From positions 124,001 through 188,000 of the forward strand of contig NZ_JAHMIN010000010.1 of assembly GCF_018986435.1 (NCBI RefSeq): DNA of 64,000 nt. Direction: 5' to 3'. The first letter of the stretch is position 1; the number at the start of each line of letters is the position of its first letter. Shown here piece after piece: positions 54,281-63,218 of the stretch. The position numbers and the translations under genes are program-made. Source of the DNA: Hahella sp. HN01 (GTDB lineage: Bacteria; Pseudomonadota; Gammaproteobacteria; Pseudomonadales; Oleiphilaceae). The notes below the pieces were generated by a model, which saw only the letters and a list, made by a program, of their open reading frames with translations, did no database searches and was not told where the DNA came from.

Positions 54281-54627
54281 TGTTCGCTGTTATCTTCGAA
54301 CTGGAGCCCAAGCCGGATCGAAAAGCCCAGTATTTGCAACTTGCCGCGGACCTTAAACCGCTACTGGAGACCATCGACGGTTTTATATCCATCGAACGTT
54401 TTCAAAGTCTGAGTCAGCCGGAAAAACTGTTGTCCCTGTCTTTCTGGAGGGATGAAGAGGCGGTGAAAGTCTGGCGCAATCAGGTGGAGCACCGCATGGC
54501 GCAGCAGTGCGGCCGGGCGGATGTATTCTCTGATTATCGGCTGCGGGTGGCTGCGGTGGTCAGAGACTACGGCATGACGGACCGGGAGCAGGCGCCGGAG
54601 GAAAGCCGCGCTGTCCACCCGGGATGA
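54280..54627 (+). CDS. antibiotic biosynthesis monooxygenase (ABM) domain protein
   Basis: 115 residues with a dimeric alpha-beta ABM pattern: FAVIFELEPKPDRKAQYLQLA, DGFISIERFQSLSQPEKLLSLS-type and WRDEEAVKVWRN. Such proteins act as small cofactor-free oxygenases or as ligand-binding partners. The ATG overlaps the NIPSNAP stop, so the two are coupled. Confidence 0.85.
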   Translation: MFAVIFELEPKPDRKAQYLQLAADLKPLLETIDGFISIERFQSLSQPEKLLSLSFWRDEEAVKVWRNQVEHRMAQQCGRADVFSDYRLRVAAVVRDYGMTDREQAPEESRAVHPG

Positions 54628-54636
54628 GACGATGGC

Positions 54637-55269
54637 TTACCGGTGAGACGCCATCAGACCAACGCCCATCGCCATGAGAGCGCCGCCCAGCGCGCGGCCG
54701 ATATGGCGTCCGCCTGCCCGCAACTTCTCTAACACCCGCTGGTGCGTAATACCGATCGCTAACGCTGAAAACCAGAGACCGTGCGCCAGGCTGATGATCA
54801 GCCCATAGAGTAACTGCACCGCCAGTGACGTGTCCGGGTTCACTACCTGGGTAAAGATACTCAGGTAGAAAAGGGTGGTTTTGGGGTTGGTGGCGTTGGT
54901 GATGAAGCCTTGCCGGAAATACGCCCAATCTGACTTTGCGTTGTTTGGAAGAGTATGCTGCTGAGGTATCTCCAGACGACTTTTCCAGGTCTTCCAGCCG
55001 ATATAAATCAGATAGAGTCCGCCTGCCCACTTCACCGCCGTAAACACCCAGACTGAACTCGCCATTAGCACCACCAGTCCTGCGAGGGTGTAAGCGGTAT
55101 GCACCCAGGTGGCGCTGGCGACGCCGAGCGCAGCGAGCAACCCGGCGCGACGGGAGTAGAACAGGCTGTTGCGGGTGATCATGGCGAAGTCCGCGCCGGG
55201 GCTGATCGCCATAAACACCGCAATCATGCAAACCTGCGCCAGTTCGGCGGAGAGCAGTGCATCTGTCAT
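54637..55269 (-). CDS. LysE/RhtB-family amino acid exporter
   Basis: 210 residues with six membrane helices and the family start (ISPGADFAMITRNSLFYSRRAG), plus an Asn/Pro-rich loop NATNPKTTLFYLS. An exporter of an amino acid or its derivative. It starts 3 bp after the PhzF gene stop on the same strand. Divergent LysR-type regulator upstream of the pair may control both. Confidence 0.93.
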   Translation of the reverse strand: MTDALLSAELAQVCMIAVFMAISPGADFAMITRNSLFYSRRAGLLAALGVASATWVHTAYTLAGLVVLMASSVWVFTAVKWAGGLYLIYIGWKTWKSRLEIPQQHTLPNNAKSDWAYFRQGFITNATNPKTTLFYLSIFTQVVNPDTSLAVQLLYGLIISLAHGLWFSALAIGITHQRVLEKLRAGGRHIGRALGGALMAMGVGLMASHR

Positions 55270-55272
55270 AAC

Positions 55273-56130
55273 TCAGCTCTCCATGATTTTAGCGACGCCG
55301 CCGATCCACAGGCGGTGCGGCAAGCCGTCAGTGATTTCCAGCTCCGCCTCGATCAGGCTGGGGGAGCGAGGCGTCATCAAGCGGCCCTGTTCAATGAGGT
55401 AATGCTCACTTTTCTGGCCCAGAACTTCATACAGATAAACTGAGGCGCAGCCGGCGCCCATGCCGGTGGCGGACTCTTCCTCTATGCCGAAGTAGGGGGC
55501 GAACATGCGGGCGCTGATAGTGCGTCCGCTCACTTCCGTCTCCGGGCTGATGACATAGAAACCGATAAGTCCTAGCGTTTCGCTTAGGGCGGAGATGCTC
55601 TCCATATTCGGCGTCAGATTACGCAGATCAGACATGGTCGGCAGGGCTATCACCAGAAACGAGACGCCGACATTGACCACATGGGGCGTCGCCAGCGTGC
55701 TTAACTGCTCCACCTGCAGTCCCAGGGCGCGGGCGGCGGCTTCCTGTTGCTCCGCTGTAATCGGCGTCACATGGCGACGAATTTGCTCCAGATAGGCTTT
55801 GTCGCCTTCCACCCGGATATTGCGCAAGCCATCGACAGTTTCTTTACTGTGTCTGCCCTGAGCGACCTTACCCTGCTGTGCTAGCACGGAAAAGGCGGCG
55901 ACCGTGGCGTGTCCGCAGTGAGCGATACGCTTGGTGGGGGTGAAGAAATCCAGCTTCACTGTGGCGATTTCCGAGTTCGATAAAAACGCGGTCTCAGGGT
56001 AACCGGCGGCGCTGGCGATGCTTTGCATGTCCGCTTCAGCCAGCCCGCCTGCTTCAAGCACCACTCCGGCAGGGTTGCCGCCGATGCCGTTATCGACGAA
56101 GGAACTTATTAATTTGACTGATTTATTCAT
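55273..56130 (-). CDS. PhzF-family isomerase/epimerase-like protein
   Basis: 285 residues in the two-half PhzF fold: GNPAGVVLEA near residue 20, catalytic-type Glu in GYPETAFLS, CGHATVAAFSVL and, in the second half, ESATGMGAGCASVYLYE. PhzF proteins isomerise or epimerise amino-acid-like compounds; the substrate is unknown. The coupled LysE exporter suggests an amino acid derivative. Confidence 0.92.
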   Translation of the reverse strand: MNKSVKLISSFVDNGIGGNPAGVVLEAGGLAEADMQSIASAAGYPETAFLSNSEIATVKLDFFTPTKRIAHCGHATVAAFSVLAQQGKVAQGRHSKETVDGLRNIRVEGDKAYLEQIRRHVTPITAEQQEAAARALGLQVEQLSTLATPHVVNVGVSFLVIALPTMSDLRNLTPNMESISALSETLGLIGFYVISPETEVSGRTISARMFAPYFGIEEESATGMGAGCASVYLYEVLGQKSEHYLIEQGRLMTPRSPSLIEAELEITDGLPHRLWIGGVAKIMES

Positions 56131-56292
56131 AGGTTCGCCTCCGCTATAGACGTTATGATCAATAAAACGTTTGCGCTTTATTGACAGGTTTTGAGAGGAT
56201 TATGAGACGAACTGACTGCCGTATCGAACGATATACTTATTAGTACAACTTATAAATAATGAGTGGCGCTTTGATCGAATCTGAGACTCTTG

Positions 56293-57201
56293 ATGATGGA
56301 TAAACAACTTCTTGCCGACCTGCTTTACCTGGAGGCGATAGCGGAGCAGCAAAGCTTCACCGCCGCCGCATCCGCCATGGGCGTCAGCCAGAGCGCCATC
56401 AGTCAGAGCATCAAGCGTATGGAAGCCCAGCTCGGCTTTCCTCTGTTGGAGAGAACCACGCGACGCATGCGATTTACCCCTCAGGGAGAACGTTTGCTGT
56501 TGGGCGTTCGTAAAGCGCTTGGCGAGATCAAAGGCGCCCTGGACCAGATTCATAGCGAACGGGAAGAGGGTGTGCTGCGAGTGGAGACCTTCTCCACCTT
56601 CGGGATGTACTGGCTGTTGCCCAGGCTGCCGGAATTTCACAAACAGCATCCCGGTATTCGCGTGTATCTGAATACGGAAGAGAGTATTCGTCCCGCCGGA
56701 TCAAGCGACGCGGACGTCATGCTGCGATTTTCCTCCGCGCCGCCAAGCGGTTTTTTCAGTCAGGCGCTGGGAACAGAACGAATCTTTCCGGTTTGCAGTC
56801 CTTTGCTGCTTCAGCAGTATCCTGATATCAGCGCTGCTGAGATGTTGCGTCAGGCCACCTTATTGGCCACGGCCAATGACGGCTCGGATAACTGCATGAA
56901 AAGTTGGGCGCAATGGTCGCGACGCACAGGCATCGACGTCGGCGAAGATATAATCTATTTCAGTCGCACGGAACTGGTGCTGCAAGCCGCCCAGGCAGGC
57001 CAGGGCGTAGCGCTCGGCCGCACCTACATCGTCGCAGACGCCATCGCCAACGGCAGCCTGATCGCCCTGGACGCAGACCCGATCCCGGCCCCCTTCACCT
57101 ACTACTTCGCCACCCCCTATGAACGGGCGGGCTGGCCGAAGGTGAAGAAGTTTCGGGAGTGGTTGATGGGGTTGTTGGTGAATTCAACGGAACTAAAATA
57201 G
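56293..57201 (+). CDS. LysR-family transcriptional regulator
   Basis: About 302 residues from the ATG at 56293 (a TTG at 56290 and an ATG at 56296 are in frame). N-terminal winged helix (LEAIAEQQSFTAAASAMGVSQ) and C-terminal effector-binding domain ending near 300. Divergent from the PhzF/LysE operon with about 160 bp between; it probably controls it. Effector unknown. Confidence 0.94.
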   Translation: MMDKQLLADLLYLEAIAEQQSFTAAASAMGVSQSAISQSIKRMEAQLGFPLLERTTRRMRFTPQGERLLLGVRKALGEIKGALDQIHSEREEGVLRVETFSTFGMYWLLPRLPEFHKQHPGIRVYLNTEESIRPAGSSDADVMLRFSSAPPSGFFSQALGTERIFPVCSPLLLQQYPDISAAEMLRQATLLATANDGSDNCMKSWAQWSRRTGIDVGEDIIYFSRTELVLQAAQAGQGVALGRTYIVADAIANGSLIALDADPIPAPFTYYFATPYERAGWPKVKKFREWLMGLLVNSTELK

Positions 57202-57219
57202 CGGCGTTAAGAGAGAAAT

Positions 57220-57618
57220 ATGCATTTAAATAAACGTAAGAGGCTGGATCAGCAAGGCATCGATCTGGACTATCTGCAAAAGCTGATGCGCTCGTTATTC
57301 CCTAAAAACAATGACTGTGCGTCACAGGCGGATCTGAGCGAGGTCTTGGACGAACTGCTGCAGTTTGGAGTTCGAAGCCAAAAAGAGCTTCGGCTGTTGA
57401 TGAAGAAATATAGACACTGCTTATTAGCCATAGATAAAGAGCCGCTCGATCGAATTCATCAACGGATTTATCGAGAAGATATGGGCGACGCGGCATATTT
57501 GGACGCAATAAGGCGGCAATACTGGTTTGGCTATCCCGCACTGATCCGCATCGCCATGGAAAAGGAGTTTGGCGAGGCGTATGAACGCTATAGCGAAACA
57601 AGAGATCGTACTGCCTGA
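57220..57618 (+). CDS. hypothetical protein, 132 aa
   Basis: AGAGAG precedes the ATG. The protein is soluble, charged and mainly helical (LDYLQKLMRSLFPKNNDC, ELRLLMKKYRHCLLAID), with no known family. It begins 18 bp after the LysR stop and may be co-transcribed. AT-rich, like the next two genes. Confidence 0.6.
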   Translation: MHLNKRKRLDQQGIDLDYLQKLMRSLFPKNNDCASQADLSEVLDELLQFGVRSQKELRLLMKKYRHCLLAIDKEPLDRIHQRIYREDMGDAAYLDAIRRQYWFGYPALIRIAMEKEFGEAYERYSETRDRTA

Positions 57619-57674
57619 ACCTGTCTGGCGCTGTAGAGGCGCATGATGATAAAACGCTCCGTGAAGTGAGAATA

Positions 57675-57968
57675 ATGCTCAAAAAACTATTCGAATCAGA
57701 TGTTCCCCTGTTCATGATCATCATATTGTTTGCAGTACATACTCTCCCCTTAGCATGGGCGTGCAGGGTCGCCTGGGGAGCTGAAGAAGCAGGATATTTA
57801 CTCACCGTCGCCGTTTCTAAATTCCTGATCGGGGTCGTTCTTCTTCCCGCTTGCCTTTTGCTGGTCGGGCTGTTTCTCAAGTGGCTCGACCGGGAGTTTA
57901 AACTCGGCAACATGTATTTTCTGGGAGTGTTTATGACAGCGGCGGCTAAATTGAATGGGACCTTGTAA
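57675..57968 (+). CDS. small membrane protein, 97 aa
   Basis: Start at the ATG at 57675 (a GTG at 57666 is also in frame). Two predicted membrane helices: about residues 13-33 (FMIIILFAVHTLPLAWACR) and 45-70 (VAVSKFLIGVVLLPACLLLV), then a charged C-terminus. No family. It is 21 bp upstream of the zinc-ribbon membrane gene. Confidence 0.6.
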   Translation: MLKKLFESDVPLFMIIILFAVHTLPLAWACRVAWGAEEAGYLLTVAVSKFLIGVVLLPACLLLVGLFLKWLDREFKLGNMYFLGVFMTAAAKLNGTL

Positions 57969-57989
57969 TAGAGATAGAAGGGACGGCGA

Positions 57990-58400
57990 ATGAAGGTGCT
58001 ACCGTGTCCGCAATGTGGCGCGAACATCGAAACAAAGTGGTGGAGAGTCATGTCATTCCACTGTCCGGCTTGTCGTGCGCACCTTCGAATAGAAGACAAG
58101 GTGGTTGATCCTCATCAGTACAACAAACGCAAGATGGCGTTGCTGATATATTTCGTGACTATTCCCTGGATCAATCTGGCTGCTGAGAAATATATAAGTA
58201 AGGCCTACTTACTCTTCATCTCTGTCGGAATTATTTTGTTTGTATTTTGGCGGATGGGACCGGAGAAAAGCGTCTCCGGGAAGGAGATAAAGTATGTCAA
58301 AAACGCTGAGACGTCTGTAAAGCCTTGGGTTTTTGCCGTAGCTGTAATAGGTTTTATCATCTTTATATTTTCCATGCTGTTATTGCCCTGGCTTAAATAA
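57990..58400 (+). CDS. membrane protein with N-terminal zinc ribbon
   Basis: 136 residues. AGAAGGGA lies 7 bp before the ATG. The N-terminus is a zinc ribbon (CPQC...CPAC, residues about 6-26), followed by a soluble linker and two or three membrane helices (MALLIYFVTIPWINLAA, AYLLFISVGIILFVFW, VFAVAVIGFIIFIFSML). No known family; common in proteobacteria in many variants. Confidence 0.7.
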   Translation: MKVLPCPQCGANIETKWWRVMSFHCPACRAHLRIEDKVVDPHQYNKRKMALLIYFVTIPWINLAAEKYISKAYLLFISVGIILFVFWRMGPEKSVSGKEIKYVKNAETSVKPWVFAVAVIGFIIFIFSMLLLPWLK

Positions 58401-58491
58401 CCTTGGTTATAGGTAGCTCAAGCATTTATTTTGCTCCCTTTGTGTTGAGGAGAGCGATTGTCGGATAGTCCCAACAAGGAGTTCTTACTCA

Positions 58492-59217
58492 ATGTGCGGC
58501 AGATTCAACGCCACCGCCTCCGCTGAAATCGTTGCGGCGATGGAAAGTTTTGGCTTTGACGCCACCGGCCTGCGCAAACGCTGGTTTGGCGATATGTTTA
58601 ATATCGCGCCGACGGAAGCGGTGATGGTGGCGATTCAGGAGGGCGGCAAGCGCTATTTGCGGGAGATGCGCTGGTGGCTGACGCCCCATTGGGCGTCGGA
58701 AATTTCCAATAAGTTCAGCATGTTCAATGCCCGGGCGGAAACGCTGGAGAAAAGTCGCGCGTTCAGCGGGCCGTTTAAATACCGACGCGGCGTGATACCT
58801 GCGTCGGGGTTTATCGAGTGGCGCACCGAGAAGGGCGTTAAGCAGCCCTACTATCTAAAGCCCCCCTCTGGGAACTGTTATTTCGCCGCACTTTGGGATG
58901 TCTGGCTGAAGGAAGAGCACTATCTGGAGACCTGCGCCATTATCACTACCGAAGCCAGCGACTCCATCCGCTGGCTCCATGACAGAATGCCGGCGCTGTT
59001 ATCGCCGGATCAGTTCGACGCCTGGGTTGATCCTGCGACGCCGTTGAGTGAAGTTCGCGCCATGCTGGTTCCGCGCGATTTGAGCGATTGGGAAATCATT
59101 CCCGTTAACCCGTCCATCGGCGCCGCAACCAACAAAAGCAGCGATGCTATTCAGCCGGTCAATACAACGGCAAGCGATGAAAAGCTAACTCAGTTCGAAC
59201 AGGCGGAGCTGTTCTGA
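58492..59217 (+). CDS. SRAP domain protein (YedK/HMCES-like)
   Basis: 241 residues beginning MCGRFN, so Cys2 becomes the N-terminal nucleophile after Met removal. Other family residues are visible: Asn in MFNARAET, Glu in GFIEWR, and His in LHDRMPALL. SRAP proteins form a thiazolidine link to abasic sites in single-stranded DNA to protect it. AAGGAG precedes the ATG. No adjacent SOS gene was seen. Confidence 0.96.
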   Translation: MCGRFNATASAEIVAAMESFGFDATGLRKRWFGDMFNIAPTEAVMVAIQEGGKRYLREMRWWLTPHWASEISNKFSMFNARAETLEKSRAFSGPFKYRRGVIPASGFIEWRTEKGVKQPYYLKPPSGNCYFAALWDVWLKEEHYLETCAIITTEASDSIRWLHDRMPALLSPDQFDAWVDPATPLSEVRAMLVPRDLSDWEIIPVNPSIGAATNKSSDAIQPVNTTASDEKLTQFEQAELF

Positions 59218-59252
59218 TATGACTTGTTCTGATGTAAATGACCGCAGGCGAC

Positions 59253-59864
59253 TCAACATATTTCCATCATATCCGCCGGCTCCCTCACATTGGCGATCAC
59301 CTGCTTGCCGCCGTCCCATGAAAACAGATATTTGGTGTTATCGCCCTGATGCTGGTAACGCTCTCCAAATCCACCGTAGTTAAAGCGGGTTTCCTTCTGA
59401 CCCTGCGCGTTGACGATCATGGTCGCCGGACGGGCGCTGACATTTGCTATCACCCCGTGTTCCTGCTTCAGGTAGTTATGAAACGACGCCGCGAAGCTGT
59501 TGGCGGGATCGAAGTTGGGCTGGGTGGCGTTGCCGGCGGCGTAACACACGGTCAGACTGATTTTCTTGATTTGCTTCAGTCCCGGCGCGGCCTTATTGGC
59601 GATGAAGCCCGCCACCGCCTTGCCGTATTTTCCCGCACAGGACACACCATTCAAGTCGCCGTGTCCGACGATCTGGATACGTGAATTCTCCGTTAGTGCG
59701 CCCAGGTTTGCGCTATTGATGACGACATGGGTTTTGGTCGCCACGTCATATTCAACCAGTTCCGATTTGTCAGGGTGCTTTCGATAGAGATTGTTTCCGA
59801 AAGATCGCAGGTTATCCTTGGGCTCAGTTAACAACACAATAATCAGCTGTTTATCGTAGTTCAT
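59253..59864 (-). CDS. stand-alone clan CD-like cysteine peptidase domain (C80/CPD-like candidate)
   Basis: 203 residues from the ATG at 59864, with GGGAGA upstream; the open frame to 59915 adds a basic leader. The dyad of clan CD is visible: a hydrophobic strand then His68-Gly (QIVGHGD) and, 39 residues later, a hydrophobic strand then Cys107 (ISLTVCYA). The best likeness is the cysteine protease domain of MARTX toxins (C80). No toxin, signal peptide or membrane domain is attached. It could be a free protease, an effector or an inactive relative. Convergent with the SRAP gene. Confidence 0.5.
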   Translation of the reverse strand: MNYDKQLIIVLLTEPKDNLRSFGNNLYRKHPDKSELVEYDVATKTHVVINSANLGALTENSRIQIVGHGDLNGVSCAGKYGKAVAGFIANKAAPGLKQIKKISLTVCYAAGNATQPNFDPANSFAASFHNYLKQEHGVIANVSARPATMIVNAQGQKETRFNYGGFGERYQHQGDNTKYLFSWDGGKQVIANVREPADMMEIC

Positions 59865-59980
59865 CCTTTTTATCTCCCTTGTTTGACGCCCGTTTTTTGC
59901 GCAATTACCGCGCAATTCAGGCTAATTCTCCACGCGGAAATTAGATAGTTAAGGTTATTCAATGATCACGGTTGTTTGGA

Positions 59981-60988
59981 TCAGGGAGTCGTTTGGAAGT
60001 TCAACTCTTTTATAGCGGAAGGGCTGGGCGACTGACCATGCAGCAGCGCCCACAAGGGCCGCGCCGCCACATCCGTGTGGGAAAAGAGATAGCGTTCGCC
60101 ATAGGTCTGTTGCGCGAGTTGCTGTTGCTCCAGTATTTGTTTGTCCTGGATATAAAGCGTGTGAACGAAGGGCTTGAACAGCGCAAAACGCAGGGCGGCG
60201 GGCATCCATGAGCGGGGGGCGTATAGCCTGACGAAAATACCGGTGACTTCGGCGCTGTGGGGGATAAAGTAGAGGGCGGAGCGAAACAGCAGGCGCCCGT
60301 TCTTGAGATAGTCCAGTTCCACCAGCCCGGGAAGTTTGAAGCGTGCGATGTTCTGATCCACACCCGGATCGAACAGCCGGTTGATCCAGCCATTCTGCTT
60401 TTGCGTCAGCACATAATGGGTTGCAAAACCATCGGCGCTGACGGTCTGCTCAATCTGCATTTGCTGGGGCCCCTGACTGCGCAACAGGCCTTGATGGATA
60501 TAGGGCGTATGACAGGGGTCGAGAAAATTCTCAATGGTATGAAACAGGCTGCAGCGGATACGGCGATACGCCTGAGTCCAGACATAGCCGGGCAGTTCGG
60601 AAAAGCCAGTCAGCGGTTCGGTTGGCGTAGATTTCAGGCAGCCCCATATCAGTCCATCCCGTTCCTGCAGGACATAGCTTTGCAAGGTTGCGCGCGCGCC
60701 GCATCCCGATGATCCGGGAGTGTGGCGCAAGCGTCCCGCTGCATCGAATTCCCAGCCGTGATAGCGGCAGGCCAGGCGATTGTTGCAGATATTTCCTTGC
60801 GACAACGGGATCAAACGATGGGGGCAACGGTCCTGAAATGCGCAGGCTTTGCCTTCCAGTCGCGCCAGGACCAATGGCTCTCCCAGCAAATTCACCGCGA
60901 TGGGCTTATCGCGCAATTTCGCCGCAGGCAGCAAAGGGAACCAACCGTCAGTGACGCCGGAATAAGGAAAACCCTCAGGCGCGCTCAT
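59981..60988 (-). CDS. Rieske non-heme iron oxygenase
   Basis: 335 residues from the ATG at 60988, which overlaps the stop of the GNAT-like gene (ATGA); the longer frame to 61051 is rejected. The Rieske centre has Cys55-x-His57 and Cys74-x2-His77 (CPHRL, CRYHGW). The mononuclear iron site is LDPCHTPYIH. The C-terminal domain is of the oxygenase alpha-subunit type. It needs an external reductase, which is not seen here. Last gene of the operon, so it probably oxidises the product of the upstream enzymes. Confidence 0.88.
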   Translation of the reverse strand: MSAPEGFPYSGVTDGWFPLLPAAKLRDKPIAVNLLGEPLVLARLEGKACAFQDRCPHRLIPLSQGNICNNRLACRYHGWEFDAAGRLRHTPGSSGCGARATLQSYVLQERDGLIWGCLKSTPTEPLTGFSELPGYVWTQAYRRIRCSLFHTIENFLDPCHTPYIHQGLLRSQGPQQMQIEQTVSADGFATHYVLTQKQNGWINRLFDPGVDQNIARFKLPGLVELDYLKNGRLLFRSALYFIPHSAEVTGIFVRLYAPRSWMPAALRFALFKPFVHTLYIQDKQILEQQQLAQQTYGERYLFSHTDVAARPLWALLHGQSPSPSAIKELNFQTTP

Positions 60989-62064
60989 AACTCGAACTTC
61001 TCCAGAATGGGGCGATAGAGTTTCTCCGTCAGCAGAGACAAGCCGCGCCAAAATGCGCGCTGATAAGGCCCAAGATGAGCGACGTAAACATAACTGTATT
61101 CGATTGCCGCCTCAGCCCCTCGCAGCTTTTTGAAGTCCGGCGCGCCGGAGCTGAGATTGAGTTCCAGATTGTTGTCCATGGCGTAGCGGATCACGAACGC
61201 CATGATGCGCCGATATAGCGCCATTTTTGCGGGCAAGCGGGTGTCATAACCGACTACGGGCGCAGTCAGGGTTTGGTCGACGCCGAACAGGCCCGCCACG
61301 CCCAACAGCTCATCCTGGTGAAACAGGCCGAACAGCTTCAGCAAGCCACTGCGACTGAAGGCGCTGAGATAGTCGGCGCTAAAGCGCACATTATGGAGAC
61401 TGTACTTCTCCAGATAGAGCTGGTTGTAAAGCTGCTCCGCCCGCGCCATTTGCGTTTCGTCATCCGGGTCCAACTCTTTGAATGACCAGTCGGGCTGGCG
61501 CAGCAGACGATCATCCGCGCGGGTGTTGTTTCTGTTCCACCACTGCTCGCGATCAAGAAACAGATATACCTGGCGACTGATGATCGGTAACCAGCCGTCC
61601 TCGCGCGCTTGTACGATGATGTCAGGGTGCTGTCGCGCATTCAGCGAGCGCAACATCAGCGCATGATTGGGAAAGCGATGCAGGGCTTGCTCACGCAGTG
61701 CGCGTAGGTTCAGCTCGCGCCAGTTGGCGCTGTAAAAATTGGTGGAGAGACATTGATTGTTGAGCACCTGCAATCGATCCACACGCGCCAGCTTGAACGG
61801 CCATTCCAGCAAATGCGTGAGGCCAAAGCAGAAATAACGTAACAGCGCTGACTCCACTTTCGGCAACTCATCGCGGGCGTAATAGATAATCTGCGTCAGC
61901 GGCGAAACCACGTAACAGTTCTGTGGGTGGTAGTCATTGACGCTGGCGGGCGCCACCACACCGTTTTGTTCGTAGGCGACAATGTCCGTAGTGAGATTGC
62001 GGATCAGTCCGGGTTGCTGCATCAGCTCGACAAAGCGGCGATGCAGCTCATTGGCCTCTAGCAT
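60985..62064 (-). CDS. GNAT-like (Acetyltransf_6-type) protein
   Basis: 359 residues, with two GNAT-like halves; the second half (about 200-345) has the LLGVAGLFGVDQTLTAPVVGYD pattern and a long helix in PAKMALYRRIMAFVIRYAM. Two-domain GNAT proteins of this size link acyl or aminoacyl groups in some pathways; substrate unknown. It overlaps the ATP-grasp gene by 7 bp and the Rieske gene by 4 bp. Confidence 0.75.
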   Translation of the reverse strand: MLEANELHRRFVELMQQPGLIRNLTTDIVAYEQNGVVAPASVNDYHPQNCYVVSPLTQIIYYARDELPKVESALLRYFCFGLTHLLEWPFKLARVDRLQVLNNQCLSTNFYSANWRELNLRALREQALHRFPNHALMLRSLNARQHPDIIVQAREDGWLPIISRQVYLFLDREQWWNRNNTRADDRLLRQPDWSFKELDPDDETQMARAEQLYNQLYLEKYSLHNVRFSADYLSAFSRSGLLKLFGLFHQDELLGVAGLFGVDQTLTAPVVGYDTRLPAKMALYRRIMAFVIRYAMDNNLELNLSSGAPDFKKLRGAEAAIEYSYVYVAHLGPYQRAFWRGLSLLTEKLYRPILEKFEL

Positions 62065-63218
62065 GAGGCGTCCTGCGCGGGATCTGCGTCGACATTGGCT
62101 TCAGGGCCGTCCCATTCAATGTCGAAGGTGCTGGCGTCGGTTAATGGACGCCTAAAGCGGGCGGAGCGATAAAACATCTCCGTCAACGCCAGCCATTGCG
62201 CTCGTTGCAATAAGGGCGTTTGCTCATCGGAAAGGGCGTCCTGGGCGCGGCGGTAGTCATGCAGCAAACGGCTGAACTTGCCTTGCAGTAGCGATGGCGC
62301 GCCAAAAAACAGAGGCAGCGTGGCGCCGATTCGAAATGGTTGAGCCGGGCCCGGCGTGTATGCAAATTGGCCCTTTTCATCAATTCGCAGGGTCTGCCGC
62401 AATAAATGCAGTCCACTGGTGGCGCGCGGGTTGCACTCCAGCACGAACAACTGGCCGGCCTCCTCAATGAAATCAAACGCGGCCTGTCCGTGATACCCCG
62501 TGCTTTGCCCAAACTGGCGGACGAATTCTTCCAGACGCGGGTCCGTATAGGGCTCAAAGTAACTGGCGGCGGCCTGATTAAAGCAGTATTCCGGTAGGTA
62601 GGCCTGATGCGCGACCAGCTTGCCCTGATCGAAAAGCGCGTAGTTGCAGATCGCCTGGCCGACGATTTTGCGCTGCTGCACCCAGGGGCGGGCGGCGCTG
62701 ATCTGCGAGGGCGTAAGCGCCGCCTGATGCGGATTGCGAATTACCTGGCGGCCGAAACGGGAGTACACGGGTTTCAGGATCGTGTCGGGATTGTTCTCTA
62801 TCTCATCGGGGCTGCAACGCAGATGGGTTTCCGGCGCCTGCACTTCCCCAAGTCCATGCATGATCGACAGACTGTCCAGCTTGCTGTGCAGGCGAAAAAG
62901 CAGTTCTGTTTCCGGCATAAACCAATGGGCGTCAGCCTGCACATGGGGGCGCGCCTGGGCCAGATAAAAAATTTCTTCACAGGTAGGGATCAGCAGATCG
63001 ACTTTATGCTCCCGCAGCAGACGCTCCAGCTCGCGTGCGTAAGCATTCAGATCGCCTTTGGGCGGCGGCAGACGCAGGTAGCCCTGCACCCCTTGCAGGT
63101 AACGCCCCAATGGCCAACGCAGGTTATCCGCGAGCCAGACCTGATGACCGGATTTAATCGCGATGCGGGCCCAATCCAGCGCGACAGGCGCACGGGCGCC
63201 AGTGATCAGGACGACCAT
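62058..63218 (-). CDS. ATP-grasp enzyme
   Basis: 386 residues from the ATG at 63218, where the PreATP-grasp Rossmann strand starts (VVLITGARAPVAL); an ATG at 63257 gives 13 more residues and a longer overlap with the upstream gene. ATP-grasp features: VDLLIPTCEEIFYLA, ILKPVYSRFGRQVI and, near the C-terminus, FDFIEEAGQLFVLECNPRATSG with the metal-binding Glu/Asn. It should activate a carboxylate with ATP and join it to an amine or similar nucleophile. Overlaps both neighbours. Confidence 0.88.
   Translation of the reverse strand: MVVLITGARAPVALDWARIAIKSGHQVWLADNLRWPLGRYLQGVQGYLRLPPPKGDLNAYARELERLLREHKVDLLIPTCEEIFYLAQARPHVQADAHWFMPETELLFRLHSKLDSLSIMHGLGEVQAPETHLRCSPDEIENNPDTILKPVYSRFGRQVIRNPHQAALTPSQISAARPWVQQRKIVGQAICNYALFDQGKLVAHQAYLPEYCFNQAAASYFEPYTDPRLEEFVRQFGQSTGYHGQAAFDFIEEAGQLFVLECNPRATSGLHLLRQTLRIDEKGQFAYTPGPAQPFRIGATLPLFFGAPSLLQGKFSRLLHDYRRAQDALSDEQTPLLQRAQWLALTEMFYRSARFRRPLTDASTFDIEWDGPEANVDADPAQDASC

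Noticed and set aside
54560..55231. 223-codon minus-strand frame overlapping LysE
   Set aside because: Other-frame shadow of the LysE-family gene; Arg/Gly-rich shadow composition and no domain.
59922..59944. Hairpin CTAATT...AATTAG as terminator of the Rieske operon
   Set aside because: Stem has a bulge and no T-run on the relevant strand; too weak to call.
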